A DNA stretch of 64,000 nt from Nyssa sinensis (GCA_008638375.1 CM018033.1:16639017-16703016); one strand, 5' to 3'. Shown: positions 11,747 through 24,823, counted from the stretch's first letter. Made by a program: numbers and translations. Notes: generated by a model not told the origin, from the sequence alone.

Positions 11747-14560
11747 TTCACGCCCCGAATTTCAACGAACCCGAGGGTGAGCGATATAAAACAAGAAAGG
11801 TAAATAAATGACAATCTAAAGGATTTAACTAGACAGATATTCATTCTCATTAAACACATAACATATAAAGTACAGTCAATAAAACAAATTATTCATGTCA
11901 ATATGGGCTTAAGCCTTTACATCTCAAAGTGTGCCCCAAGGGCCAATTAAAATTCCAAGTTTCCTTCCCTTTCTTTTGTTAAGGTCTCATCAAGTCTCAC
12001 ATAGCAGGGGCGTCATCTGTAATATGATATTCCACGAATGGGTCAGCTCAACTGCTGATATAATACAATGCTAATCCAAGAAACAAAATTAAAGCGTGGC
12101 ATGTGCGAGTGTACATTTATATTTACATGCCATTCAAATCATCTATACAATGTAATGACAATGTGCATGACACACCCATGCAAACTTTATGCCACACCCA
12201 AGTCTCGCTTTACGGTCCTTCCCCATTGGCCTGCAAGTACCACAGTATGTCTCGCTTTACGGTCCAGACCCCGTTTGGCATGGGAGTACCAATGGCCTAT
12301 TTCGGGTTTTTCACCACAAGATCTACACCCTTATAATGCACAGCACCACATGCTCAACCCACACCATGCTTTCAAGGAATCACACTATGCCAATATGCTT
12401 TGATTCCACCATACGATAATGCAATCTCTATTAAACAATTTATTAGCATATGAAACATGCTTTGAGTAATGCACATTCTACTTAAAGCGACAATGACATT
12501 AAATCACAAGGCTTCTTCTACAAGTCTACATATCATGAATAATCAATTTAATCACATGCTTGATTTTCACATTCACCATCTTGACAATTCTCTAAAAACA
12601 TAAATCATACACTGTGCCAACACATGGAATATGCATATAGTCATAATTCACATCTGTCACTTAACCAAACTTTCAGAAGATAACAAGAAACACATAAGCA
12701 TATAAACAATCAAACAAATATGTGAATCATTAAGTCAACATGGCAATTACTCCTAAACTTATTCCTATTTCTTACTTAGCAAAATATCATACCTGATGGG
12801 CTGGTCTCAACCCTAAGAAATCGTGCTCACAAGGTAATTGAACTAACAGCGAGAATGTAGAAGGTCAGGCCGCCTTCTCCATACCTTTCAGTGTCCCTAA
12901 AATCATGAAATGTAACTCAGTCCATTTGCTACTTGAATTATGCTATTCATCAAATTTTATGTCTTTATTTTATGAGTTTCTATTTTGCTAAAATAAACTT
13001 TACCATTGAGTCCAGAATGTCAAAGAAAGTTAGTTTAGGCTTTCGCGGAACTCAATTTGGACTCCTGTACTAAAAAGGGCAAAACGATCATTTTGCACTT
13101 TTATGAGTTCTCACATCCCGAGGCCTCTTTTTGTAAATCGGATTCCACGGTTGAGTCTGGAATGCTTGAAATAATAAAAATTCACTATTTTTTTACTTAA
13201 ATCAGAGTTCGTTTGGCTACTTTATGACTAAGTGGCATTTCTATAATTTTCTTTTATTTTTAATTAATTAATTAAATTAATAATTAATTAATATTTTATT
13301 CGGGGGGTCAAGCTATAATTTTTAAAAGTTCTGGGGGTCAAATTAGGATTTCTCAAAGTTCTGGGGTTAAACTAAAATTTTAAAATTTCTTATTCTAAAT
13401 CCGAATAGCCCAACAGTGGCTAAGTCCCAAAACACGGATAGGATATCCCTACTCTTAATTTCAATTTCAATTTCCAATTTACTAAACCTGTAGCCAAACA
13501 CCCCCAATCCCATTTTAAATTTATAACATACGGCTGACACGTGGGGGTGGGTCGATCTTAATCCGACCCAAACTGACCCGAACCCGAACCCAAGACCCTA
13601 ACAGTTCCTTCTTCTTCCCCGACTTTCAGGTAGGATTCCGGCACCTTCTCCGGTGCTGACGACTATTTTCCGACCAGTTTTCACTGATTTTTCAATGTGA
13701 TTTTCTTCATTTTTTTGGGGGGATTCCACTTCTAAGGTTAGTTTTTAACTTGGTTCATTGGATCTTCATGAATAGAGGGTCAAATAGCCACGGCCGACTT
13801 TTCGGCCAGCCATTGACTTCCACTTTCGTGACTTCTCAGTCACTGTTTCCATCCCATTTTGATCCCAAATATTTTCTGCAACTCATCCCCATGATTCCCC
13901 ATCATTCATTTTGAGTTTTAAAGCATTAAAGCTTGTAACCCGATTATCCTCACTAACCTGCAACTCTACTTTTCTCCCTTGTTCTTGGACCATTTTAGTT
14001 CATTCTTTTTGCATTTAACTCTATTTTTCATGCTCTACAAGACCTCATAAATAAAACCAATCATTATGCTTTGAAAAGTTAAAACAGAAGCTAAGTTACT
14101 CACCAAATTTTCTGGTTTTCTTCTTCTGGTGCAGTCCATCTTTCTCCTCTCTGCTTCAACTTTTTGGACCTTTCCTTATCTTCTTAGTTTCTCACTTCAC
14201 TCTCTTTATTTTTATCTTTCTTTCTAATCCAACGAACACATACACATATACACACCAAACACCAAGCCGCCCAAGTCTAATCCCTCATTTTTCTCTCTTG
14301 GTTCTCCCCCTTTCTCTCTCTTCCCACTCCCCTTTCTGACTTTCTCTCTTGTCCCATGCAACAACACAGCTTTGCATTAAATGCATTGCTTGCGTTGTTG
14401 GTTTTTCCACATTTATAAATATTATATCATACACACACACACCTACACACGATCAGCCCACAACACACCCACCCGCACACAACAGCACACACACTCTGCC
14501 ACCCGCACACACACACAGTCCCCACTTACACATACACAGTTGGCATGAACCCACGTTATG

Positions 14561-14591
<31 letters not shown>

Positions 14592-14741
14592 TTAGGCACA
14601 TGTATATATATACATAACATATAATATCATACACATATACATACATACATATACCATACACTCTTGTACACATTCCATACATACACGCATATTCATAAAA
14701 AAAATATTTATCCCAAAAAAAAAAAAATTTGGGTCTTTACA
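11747..14741 (-). mobile_element. 5' LTR of element A
   Basis: It is collinear with 3459-6464 and ends CTTTACA at 14741. The inner end reads TTCACGCCCC rather than TGTCACGCCCC, a small deletion. It carries the shared block (complement 12307-12326), CACGTG at 13538-13543 and CA/TA repeats at 14430-14640. There is no coding content. Confidence 0.95.
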
Positions 14742-15000
14742 AGTAATGTATTTGACAACTGGAGGGATGGAGACAGATATATAGATCTGGCTCTTGTGAT
14801 CGGAAAGATAACCCCATTAACATTTGTAACACTGGTGCGTCGCGGTGGAGATGTCGTAGTGAAGTCGGTAGTTGCAAAAGTAATGTGGTCTGTGGCTCCA
14901 GAGTCAAGGAGCCAGGCACTACGATCAATATCGCGAGAAGAGGTAACTAGACCCGAACCAAAGTTACCTATATCAAAACCGGGTCCTGCAACCTGAAAAG
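14742..15000 (-). pseudogene. Ty1/copia protease, N-terminal part
   Basis: The minus strand encodes DRSAWLLDSGATDHI followed by a segment like VTNVNGVIFPI. WLLDSGATDH is the catalytic motif of copia proteases. The domain continues across element A at 3458. The start lies between the zinc knuckle and this motif and is not clear. Confidence 0.88.
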
Positions 15001-15200
15001 ACTCATCTTATAGAATAAATAACAGATAGGGTTCGGCTGACACTACAGTCACTTGGCCTGTGTTGCCATCCATGTCCTTTTTTTTCTTTGCTCGCAGTTC
15101 AAACCACCAATCAGGATACCCAATTTTTTTAAAACAAGTCTCACTTGTGTGGCGCTAGTTTTCATAGTGAGAGCACTTTATTTCCTCAAACAAATGTCAT
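15001..15200 (-). pseudogene. Copia gag zinc-knuckle region
   Basis: The minus strand near 15100-15185 encodes a stretch ending RHTSETCFKKIGYPDWW, the typical tail of a plant copia CCHC knuckle. The second cysteine of the knuckle is replaced by tyrosine (CSHY where CxxC is expected) and a stop follows it, so the zinc site is lost. Confidence 0.75.
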
Positions 15201-16133
15201 GGTTTAAATAGAGCAGTGGGTTTCCCAAGGGTTCGGTTAGAAATCACAAGAGAGGGGGAGGTCCCACTTCAGCTCAAGGAGTCCCCACCGTGGCTGGATC
15301 GCGTGACACTAGAAGGGTCCCCACTGCAGCTAAATCGTGCGACAGAGGGAGAGATCTCGTTTCAGCTCAAAGAGTCCCCACCGTCGCTGGATCGTGCGAC
15401 ACTGGAGGTGTCCCCACCGCAGCTAGATCGTGCGATAGAGGGAGAGATCCCGCCCGTAGATGAGAAACCATAACTGGGTTTTGAGCCCCTTTGCGTCCAG
15501 AGATGCCATCGGTGTCACCGTCGCTCATGATTTCTTGCCGGAGCGCCTCCCTGCGGACATGGGCATACGCCTGCTTGATCGAAGGAAAGGGTTGCATCTG
15601 GAGCACGTCGCTGCGGATATTGTCAAGGCGATCGTCAAGTCCGTCCAAGAAGGTATACATTCGATCCTCTTGAACCAGTTGATTGTATTGTTGAATATCA
15701 GAACTATACTTCATTGGGTTGGGTCGACGGAAGTCTATTTTGTGCCAGATACCCTGTAATTTGGTGTAAAATTTCTCAAAAGGACCGTCGCCTTGTCACA
15801 AGCGAGTAACCCATCGCCGAAGTTCGTAGACTTGGGAAGTATCGCTGCCGTCAAAATATGCAGTAGCAACGGCATCCCAAATTGATTTGGTAGTAAGAAA
15901 TCGGATGAAATTGTCGATTAAAGTTGGGTCCATTGAATTAATTAACCACTATTTAACGATTGCATTGTCGATGCGCCATTTTTGAAAGGATGGTTCGGTC
16001 GGAGATGGTAGGGAAAAATCACCATTAATATATCCTAGTTTGTCTTTGCCAGAGATATAATCTCAACAACCTGGGACCAAAGGGCATAGTTGGAGCCATC
16101 CAACTTGATACCAATCGGGGTTATAGTATTTTC
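15201..16133 (-). pseudogene. Ty1/copia gag
   Basis: The minus strand from about 16125 encodes PIGIKLDGSNYALWSQVVE, the conserved N-terminal part of plant copia gag. At 15714-15450 follow YNQLVQEDRMYTFLDGLDDR, LDNIRSDVLQMQPFPS and AYAHVRREALRQ (UBN2/gag family). Stops and frame changes lie between. The segment 15216-15460 holds an imperfect direct repeat of about 60-70 bp (Pro/Val-rich in sense), which looks like an in-gag expansion. Gag is cut at 16133 by element B. Confidence 0.85.
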
Positions 16134-16832
16134 TGTCACGCCTCGAATTCCAGCGAACCCGAGGCACGAGTAACGAGACAAGAGAAAATGAAATAATAAA
16201 GGAATAAAGTATAATCAAAGACACTCCAAACACTAACCAAACTCCCTATTCTGTACAATTCATAGGGCCTTGCCCCTTGTTTTCATAATAAACAAGGTGT
16301 TTTACACACTTGACAATCCTTTAATTTTTTAGAAAATTTTGACAGAACCTCCTTTGTTTTTCAAGCCTTTTTTTTTTTTCCTGATAATCACAATACATCA
16401 ATGTATATACAAACACGTCACAATCCATCCTCACTCGATGGCCACAATTCATGAAAATTAAACACACATTCTTTTCCTTTAACATATATACATATATGAC
16501 ATACTCAATAGTTATCTTCTACATACTGTTTGGGCTTAAGCCCTTATATTACAAAGGTATACCCCAAGGGCTAAATACTCTTCCAAATTCATTTCCTCTC
16601 CTTTCTCCAAGACTTCATCAAGTCCCACGTACTAGGAGCTTCATCTGAAACCTGTGCCCACGAATGGGTCAGCGCCAACATGCTGGTATGATATAATACT
16701 AATGCAAGAAACAAAATTAAGGACGTGGCATGTGCAAGTGTACATTTATCTCTACATGTCATGCAGTGTCATCCACGCAATTCATGATCAATATGCATGA
16801 CGCACCCATGTAAACTCTATGTCACACCCATG

Positions 16833-16995
16833 TCTCACTTTACGGTCCTTCCCCGAAGGCCTGAGTAACCTCGTTCTCATTTTATGGTCCTTTCCCGAAG
16901 GTCTGAGTAACCTTGTTCTCACTTTACGGTCCTTCCCCGAAGGCCTGAGTAACCTTGTTCTCACTTTACGGTCCGTCCCTGCTGGCATGAGTACC
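16833..16995 (-). repeat. 42-bp tandem repeat within LTR, about four units
   Basis: Units start at 16833, 16875, 16917 and 16959, exactly 42 bp apart. Each contains CACTTTACGGTCCTTCCC in plus orientation (sense GGGAAGGACCGTAAAGTG). Other LTRs in the window carry one or two units at the same place. Confidence 0.95.
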
Positions 16996-19179
16996 ATGGC
17001 CGATTTTGGGTTTTTCACCACAAGATCTACACCCTCATAATCCGTAGCACCACGTGCTTAACTTACACTATGCTTTCAAGGAATCACACTATGCCCTGAT
17101 TCCACCATGCAATGCCACAATCTCAACAAAACATTTCTTGCCAACACATGCAGTATGCTTCAAATAATGCAGCATATTTAAAGCAACAATATCATCTGAA
17201 TCTCAAAACTTCTTCCACAAGCCTGTATGCTATAAGCAGTCAAATTAAACACATGCTCGATTCACACATTCACAATCTCATCAATATACAAAGAACACAT
17301 GATTCCATAAAGCACCCTCATACATGAAACTATCACACTTTCCAAAACACATGATATATCAACATGGATGTAAGTCAAACATAATAATTCAAACACAGAG
17401 GTAAGATCCATCTTCACTACAGCAACGAATCATCAAATAATTTAAAACACATATCAGAGTACGTAAGTTATCAGTTCTAGGTTCTTCAAGCAATTATATC
17501 CCACGTGATTTCCAAATCATCAAATCAACACATGTATAAATCAATCAATATACAAATCATTCCTAAACTTAATCCTATTCCTTACTTAGCAAAATATCAT
17601 ACTTCTCATTCAAATAAATTTCCTAACAATTCAAAGAAATACATAAGTGCACAAAACAACCAATCTAGGGCTATCAAGACAATCAAATTCTAAGTGATTT
17701 CCTAATAGCAATTAAGCGCAGAGAACATTCAATCATCTTACCAAATACTCCTAAGCTTAACCTTATTTCTCACATTAGTAAAATATCATACCTGAAAGGT
17801 TTGTCTCAACCCTCGGGAGTCGTGTCCACCACTCATTCAAACCAACCAGTGAATAACTTGACCCTCATATTGTATCTGTCTTGAAGATCGAACCCTCTTC
17901 TCCTTTCCCGTCAGTGTCCCTTTGGTTCTTCCCCCTTGTTTCAATCTAGTGTCTGAATGAACGCTTGAATCCCTTCATTGAAATCAGCACTCCCAATGAC
18001 TGAAACAGGATTCAATCCATTTCCGATGTTGCTCCTCTCATAACTCCATTTTGAATTCTGTTGAACCTTTGCTCATCATCCCTCTTAATAAATTAGCCCA
18101 TGTATAATATCTGAAAAAAAAAAAAAAAACTCTCCCATGAAAACTTTATTGATCTCTATCAAAACTAACGGGTCTTGAATCCATTTGAATGAACCAATAA
18201 TTTAGAATCCAACAGTCGACACAACCCATAAAATCTAACACTACCCTTTTTAACCCATAAACAAACCATCCCACAAGTAGTTTCCCCCACAAGAGAACAT
18301 TTAGAACCCAATGCCTACTTATTCCGAAATCAAGGAACCATTACTTGACATCCACCATGGTGGTTAAACCCAATAAAAAAAAATCATCCCTTGCTCAACA
18401 TATAACACCCAAAGGTAGCAAAAACTCAATAATCGCTGTAAACACAAAGTAAAGCTCAAAGACTCCACATTGCAACAACCCATTGAGAACTCCACTTCTG
18501 GAGACACCCAACCAGCCCCTGGAATCACTTCGGTTCAAGAGCATCACACAGCCCCTCTTGAATTCCTATCCATCATCAACAACATCATGTTCTCATTTCA
18601 CCGCATTGAATTGAACAAGAGAGTCACTCCACCAATTATTTAGAGCAATCTCCATGAGCAGCCCCCGTTCTCAACCAAAAGTGGCAGAACAAAGGAAGCC
18701 ATCTCAAACTGCAACCTCAATACCACAACTGCTCATCAAACCCCAATGATCCTCTCAACAATTTGGCACACAAAATCCCCCATTCATCCATGAATTTTCT
18801 AACCAAAATCAACAATGAGAACCTTACAAAAATCCAGAATCCCATTACAGAAACCCAATACCCATAAACCCCGATCTGAACAACCATACCATCTTGGCGC
18901 AACCCCGATACATTCCCAACACAATTCTCGTGAGTACGGCACACACCATCAGAGCATCAACAAGCCAATTAAGGCTTTACCTGCGGACGGATTGGTGATG
19001 AATCCGGTGAGAATGCCAAGTCATTTGATGCGGCAACCGCGCCTTGTTGTGGCCTTGGACTGACGGAGCAATTTCATTGGCAACGGAGGCCAACCAAAAC
19101 TCTCACCACCACTGTAATAACTATAAATTTTTTTTTTAATATATAAAATTTTCGTGGTTATTTATTTTATTATTAGAAC

Positions 19180-19237
<58 letters not shown>
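19180..19237. repeat. (ATT)n microsatellite
   Basis: An uninterrupted ATT run about 70 bases inside the LTR start. The same position is repeat-bearing in the related LTRs. Confidence 0.95.
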
Positions 19238-19238
<1 letters not shown>

Positions 19239-20373
19239 GGGGTGCAATATGTGTATTGTATGTGTATAACTATGTGTATGGTGTATGTGCATGTATGTAT
19301 AATATATACAAAAAAAAAAAAAATCTGATTTAGAGAATATGTGTATATTTATATATATATATATATATAAAATAGTGCACAGTGCACTATGTGTGATGTG
19401 TGTGCCGTGTGTGTGTGAGTAGGTGTTGAGTGTTGCACACTCAAAGGGGTGAGGTTGAGGTTGTGTGTGTGAGTGGAATTCAGGGAGTGGGAGGTGCAGG
19501 TCTGGCCAGAGGGTGGTTGGTCTTGGAGAGAGAGAGAGAGAGAGGAAGTATGTGTATAATATATACATTTGTAAGCACGGTTGAGTGGGGAATAAGAGTG
19601 TAGAGAGATAAGAAAGGGAGAGGACTGAGAGGCAGAAGGAGATACTAAAGCTCAGTGGCTTGAAACAGAAGGTGGGATCAAGAGGAGAGGCAACTGCACC
19701 AAGGAGGAGGATCCGATAGTTTGGTGAGTGGCCCAGCCTTGATATTTCATTTTTTAGCATGTTACTTTAATTTAGTTGTAGAGACTTGTAGAGTGAATGA
19801 AATGGACAATAAAGCAAGAGGAACTAATTAAAATGGCTAAGGGGAGAGGGAGAACTCCCCAGTTACAGGTCACGGTTAGAGAGAATGGGTGTTGATATTT
19901 TATGCGTTGAACTTGGCCTAAATGGTAGGAAACAAACCTTGTGAGGTGTAGAAAATGAATGGAAATGATTTAGGTTTAAAACAGTGGGGGAAAGTGCTAG
20001 AAAATGGGTTGGCCGGAATGTTGACCGAGGGTTTGACCCTCTATTTCGTGAAGATCTAAGGGGTTGAGTCCAAAACCAACCCTAGATATGAAACCTACAC
20101 AAAAAATGGAAGAAAACCGTGTTTTTAAAACTTGAAAAGTCCACCGGAAAATGGTCGCCGGCGCCGGAGAAGGCGCCGGAACCCTACTGGCCCATCGCCG
20201 GAAAATCGGGGACGAAGGGGGGCTGATCCGGGCTTGGGTCGGGTCGGTTCGGGTCGGGTTGGGCTTGGGCCGGTCCGCCCCTGCCACGTGTCGCTCCCCT
20301 GTTTTAAATTAAAAACTGGATTGGGTCTGTTTGGTTACGGATATAAGAAATTAAAAATTTTAAATTGAAATAG

Positions 20374-20398
20374 GAACAGGGATATCCTATCCCTGTTC
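20374..20398. promoter_or_regulatory. 25-bp palindrome in LTR U3
   Basis: The arms GAACAGGGATA and TATCCCTGTTC are perfect complements around a TCC spacer. The same palindrome occurs at 40972-40996 and 48012-48036 and, with one mismatch, on the other strand at 53738-53762. It may be a hairpin or a dimeric protein site; its function is unknown. Confidence 0.85.
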
Positions 20399-22904
20399 TG
20401 GATAAGTCCCTGTTTGGCTATCCGAATAGGGAATAAGGTTTTTCATAATTACAAAAGTGCCCCTGAACTTTTTGATATTTACAAATGTACCTTGAACTTT
20501 CAGAAATTCACTTTAACCCCTAAACTTTGGAGAAATTACAAATTGACCCACCTGAATTAAATATTAATAAAATATTAATTAAATTAATTAATTAATTAAT
20601 TAATTAAATTAATTTAATCAATTAAATATTCTAAAATGATCCAGAGTCCAAATGGGGCAAGTCATTAGTGTATTTTGACTATCTCGACCATTCTGAGACC
20701 AATGGCGAGGTCCGTTTTATGAGACGGGGTCCCAAAAAATAAAAGACCCGTAATAACCTTTAAAATTACCAAAATGCCCCTGAATTGAAATGCAGTCAAA
20801 TGAATTCCGAATTTAGTAAACGAATAGTGAAACTTTATTATCTCGAGCATTCTGGACTCAACCGTGGAGTCCGATTTGTGAAAAGAAGTTTCGAAGTGTA
20901 AGGACCCGTGAAAAGTACAAAATGACTGTTTTGCCCTTTTGAACTCAGATGTCCGAATTCAGTTCTACGAAAACCTAAACTTATTTTCTTCAACGTCCCG
21001 GATTCAATAGTAGAGTTTAATTTAGCAAAATAGAAGCTTATAAGATAAAGACATAAAATTTAATGAATAGCATAATTCAAATGACAATTAAACTGAGTCT
21101 CATGTTATGATTTTAGGGACACGGAAAGGCAAGAGAAGGTGACCTGACCTTCGGTGTTCTTACAGTGATTCCACTATACTACGAGTACACTCTCCCTGTT
21201 TGAGATCGATTATCAGGTACGATATATTGTGCTAAGTAAGAAATAGAATTAAGATTAGGAATACTTGATTTGCTGCCTTGATTGTTCACTTGTTGCTTGA
21301 ATGTTTACATGCTTATATGTTCCATGATATCTTGCTGATGTTGGGTGATGATGTGGAAGATGATTATGTGTATATTGAATGTGTTAGTGTAGTGTGTGAA
21401 TCACATGCTTGGAGAACTGTTGACATTATGAAATATGTACTTGAAAGAATATTTTATGTATGAATGAGATGCATCATTGAGATTGCATTATGACATGATG
21501 AGATCAGAGCATATTGGCATAGTATGATTCCTTGGACATGGCGTGGGTAAGCACTTGGTGCTTTGCATTATGAGGGTGCAAATCCTGTGGTGAAAAACCC
21601 AAAATCGGCCATTAGGTACTTGCGAGCCTGACGGATTCCGGACCGTGAAGCGAGACATAAGTGGCGGTACTCATGCCAGCGGAGAATGACCGTATCATGA
21701 GACATGGGTGGCATAGAGTTGCATGGGTGTGTCACGCATACTACTCATATACTGTATACTGTTTATATACTGCCATCATGATATCGAATGCCATATAGAA
21801 ATAACTGTACACTTGCACATGCCACGACCTTAGTTTTGTTTCTTGCATTAGCATTATATTGTACCAGCATGTTGAGCTGACCCCTTTAGTGGGGCAAACA
21901 TTTCAGATGATGTCCCAGCTGTACGAGACATAGAGACGGTCTGATTGGGGATTATGTTGGGCCCAAGGGGCACTTTTGATATTGTGTAAGGGCATAAGCC
22001 CGAGACTGTATTTTATTTTGTATGTTGTGAACCAATGGACCAGACCTTATGTATGTATCAAAACAGCATGTAGAATGTATGAGATCGTCCTTAATTATCT
22101 TTTATTCTTTTATTATTTTATTTCTTTTTGTCTCGTTACTCACGCCTCGAGTTCGCTGGAATTTGGGGCGTGACAACCACCATCGTCGCCTCCTCATCAG
22201 TCCACTGTATCATCACTCTGAGCCTAACCAAGAGACCCAACACCCATACAACCGTGCCATCATCGCAACCTTCCTTTCTCTAAATCCCAATCACCTTCAG
22301 ATTAACAACTTCCGGTGCCATGATGTGACGATCATCCCATCAGATCCCCTAGGCAGCGCAGTCTGAGGAGAATCAGAGTTCTGAAATTTCTCTTCCTCTT
22401 CTCTCTCTCTCCCTTTTTTTTTTTTTTCTTTTTCTTTCCTTTTCTCCCTGTTTGTACACAACCTGCACTGCCCCTGGTTTTCTATCTCTATCTCTCGATT
22501 TCTTCCCCAATTCTTATCTTCTCATTTTGTTTTTCTCTTTGGCCGTACGTCACTCCACCGCCTCACTTGTGGTTAATATACATATGTATTATATAATATC
22601 ATATAAGACACGCACACACCCCACAATGGCTGCCCATTTCTATCTCTTTTATTGTTCTATTCTTTTCTTGCTTCTTTAATTGCTTCTTCAATATCTCTTA
22701 TATATATATATATATATATATACATATATCTCATTTTATTTCTTTTATTATTCCACTTCATTTTCTTTATTGTTATTATTATTTTATTATCATCATTGTT
22801 ATCATTTAAAATGAATTGAATGCAATTAAAATTTCAAAAAATTCAATTAGTGCAATTTTTTTTTTTAAAAAAAAAAATTCATTCTAAATTTTCAAGTCTT
22901 TATA

Positions 22905-24183
22905 TCCTTCCCCCCTTAAAGAAATTTCATCCCGAAATTTAAAATTACAACTCTCGACAAAATAATAACTGATCAATGCAAAATGCACTGTAACATGTAG
23001 ATGTGCAGCCTCCCTCAGCCAGGCGATGTGGAATGCATTACTCTCTCCCATTACCATCTCCCCCATAGGCTCAGCCTCACTGGCGGGTGTGCAGCGGAGT
23101 GCAGAAATCTCCACTCTCCCTGTTAGGGTCTGGTTCTGATCCCATCAGTAACGACCTACTCCACATGACACAACACCTAATGAAATCCTCAAAACACGTT
23201 GGCTTATTAATGCCAACTTCCAAAATCCATCCGATCCTCATGACCCACTTCAATAACTCAATACAAAAATAAAAATAAATGGAAATTCTCAATGTTCACC
23301 AAGACACCTTAAGTCTTTCGCACATGTGTTGACCATCTGACTAATCTCAATTCAAGCTATGCAACCATCTAAGTAACCCATCCCCAAGTCATCAATCCAT
23401 TACTTACTCTTCAATGTAATTCAATAACCTAATATTCTTCCAGTACTACAATCATCCACAAAACGTCAACAACATAATCTTAAGGTAAAGCTATCATCAT
23501 CCACCTTAGTCTATATACAATTAAGGTTAAATGTCATGCATCAGTAAGGATTAGCCTGTTTATTTCAAGCATACATATATTCACTGAATATTCAATTGCA
23601 GGGCAATGTATTTTAAGCATTCTAATCATGAAACCTAACGCAATACATCAAGGTTCACAAGAACAAAACATTCGAGAAGGTAAAAAAAAATCTCAATTTC
23701 CTCTAAGGTTATTCTAACTCATATAGTTCTAGTCAATACATTAAATAAAGTCTCATAACAATTTAGATCCTCAGTGAAACTCTTCACCAACTTAAATCAT
23801 GAATATACGTCAATCCTTACTCACATGTACCCAAAACACATGTACATATGGAATAAACAAACAACATTCAATGGCCAACATCTAGCCTACCACATCAGCA
23901 CCCAAGTATAAAATCCATCCAAGAATATACATATACATAAATAAGCACACCACCTGCCACACAGGTAACTAGGTATACATCCAACCCTATGGATATCCTG
24001 GCTCATAGCCTATCTCACAGACAACAAGTTCAAACTCTACCTTTTAATTTCACTTAGCCTACTACGTAGATATAAGTATCCAGTCTCAGCTCCTCACCAA
24101 ACAAGCATACCACATGTCGTACACATTTCACATACTAAAACAACAGTACTCACCCAATCACGTAATCCCAACCAGTCTATATA
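22905..24183 (-). mobile_element. Non-coding internal region of element B (LARD-like block)
   Basis: It begins with a polypurine-tract complement (22905-22917) and the hairpin AAATTTCGGGATGAAATTT in sense (about 22921-22940). The rest has no gag-pol motif. In sense it resembles 44730-45770 of element E in order. The matching stretches are the GTGTGGTATGCTTG-type sequence near 24110, GTCTGTGAGATAGGCTATGA near 24010, and CATGTTACAGTGCATTTTGCATTGA near 22970-23000, followed by GTCGAGAG. The two elements have different LTRs. Confidence 0.7.
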
Positions 24184-24547
24184 TATCACAACTGTTCTTC
24201 CTCCCTCTCACTCTCTCTCTCTCTTTCTCTCTCCTATTTCTCTCTCTATTTTCCTAACTCCACTCCACTCATAATCACCTCTGATTTCTCAAAAAAAAAA
24301 TCACACGCCACACTTATGCACATAAGGAAGAAATCACATGCCTGTTGCACTCAATGAGCTGGCCTATATACATATATATATATATATATATATACACACA
24401 CCTATATGTACACACTGTACACTACATATACCTGCACATGCACTTACACACGCAACCAACAGCCCCCTTTTCTGACTTCCCTCCCTATTTCTTCCTATTC
24501 ATTTCTGATCCACATTAATTGTTTGCTTATTTGCTGAGTTTTCCATG

Positions 24548-24579
<32 letters not shown>

Positions 24580-24635
24580 TGTATTACACACACTACACAC
24601 ACGGCTGTGTACAGCCGCACCCCTATCTATTGTTT

Positions 24636-24667
<32 letters not shown>

Positions 24668-24823
24668 TTAATTAGATGTACACACATACACATGGGCAAC
24701 ACATTACACATGCATAATATATATATATATACACACACATGTACATACTTACACAATATCCATCTCACATTTACACACTTATCAAAAAAAAAAAAAATTC
24801 ATCCCAAAATTTTGGATCTTTAC
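24184..24823 (-). mobile_element. 5' LTR remnant of element B
   Basis: In plus orientation this is CT-rich (24190-24260), then CA/TA-rich (24370-24770), ending with an A run and ATCTTTACA. That is the order at the sense 5' end of the reverse LTRs in this window. Only about 640 bp remain. Confidence 0.7.

Larger units (their letters stand above)
3459..14741 (-). mobile_element. Element A: full-length Ty3/gypsy chromovirus, inactive
   Basis: This is a complete minus-strand LTR retrotransposon. It has LTRs of about 3.0 kb at both ends, a polypurine tract (6465-6477), a complete but broken gag-pol, a tRNA-iMet primer site (11733-11744) and a perfect 5-bp target duplication AGTAA (3454-3458, 14742-14746). 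Domain order in sense direction is gag with two zinc knuckles, protease, RT, RNase H, integrase, GPY/F and chromodomain. That order and the chromodomain identify a chromovirus, and the long LTR suggests the Tekay/Del lineage (inference). The first 200 bp of the two LTRs differ by roughly 5% by eye. It sits inside the copia element between protease and integrase. Confidence 0.95.
19113..22175 (+). mobile_element. Solo LTR (TGTAATAAC family)
   Basis: It starts TGTAATAAC and ends GGGGCGTGACA, flanked on both sides by ACCAC (19108-19112 and 22176-22180). It is 3063 bp with no internal region, so it is a solo LTR formed by LTR-LTR recombination. It contains (TTA)n at 19180-19237, GA-rich sequence near 19530, CACGTG at 20285-20290, a 25-bp palindrome at 20374-20398, a variant of the shared block at 21578-21597 and two units of the 42-bp repeat near 21610-21690. 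Confidence 0.96.
16134..22904 (-). mobile_element. 3' LTR of element B (interrupted)
   Basis: It starts TGTCACGCCTCG in plus orientation and ends TTTATA (mutated TTTACA). Without the 3068-bp insertion at 19113-22180 it is about 3.7 kb. It contains the shared block (complement 17011-17030), the GGGCTTAAGCCC palindrome at 16532-16543 and a 42-bp tandem repeat. Intervals such as 17040-19100 are AT-rich LTR sequence; the small open frames are mirrored in the solo LTR at 28310-28525 and are not supported as genes. Confidence 0.85.
16134..24823 (-). mobile_element. Element B: deleted gypsy-type element, LARD-like
   Basis: In plus order it consists of a 3' LTR (16134-22904, split by a solo LTR), a polypurine tract complement (22905-22917), a non-coding interior (to about 24183) and the first ~640 bases in sense of a 5' LTR ending ATCTTTACA at 24823. 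The rest of the 5' LTR, the primer site and any gag are deleted. No matching 5-bp duplication was found (TTTTC before, GTTTA after), so at least one border is rearranged. Its LTR family matches the solo LTR at 25453-29469. Confidence 0.75.

Noticed and set aside
17112..17327. 71-codon frame conserved at 28310-28525
   Set aside because: Both are the same LTR region in two copies. Frame retention is explained by recent common origin, and no start context or domain supports a protein.
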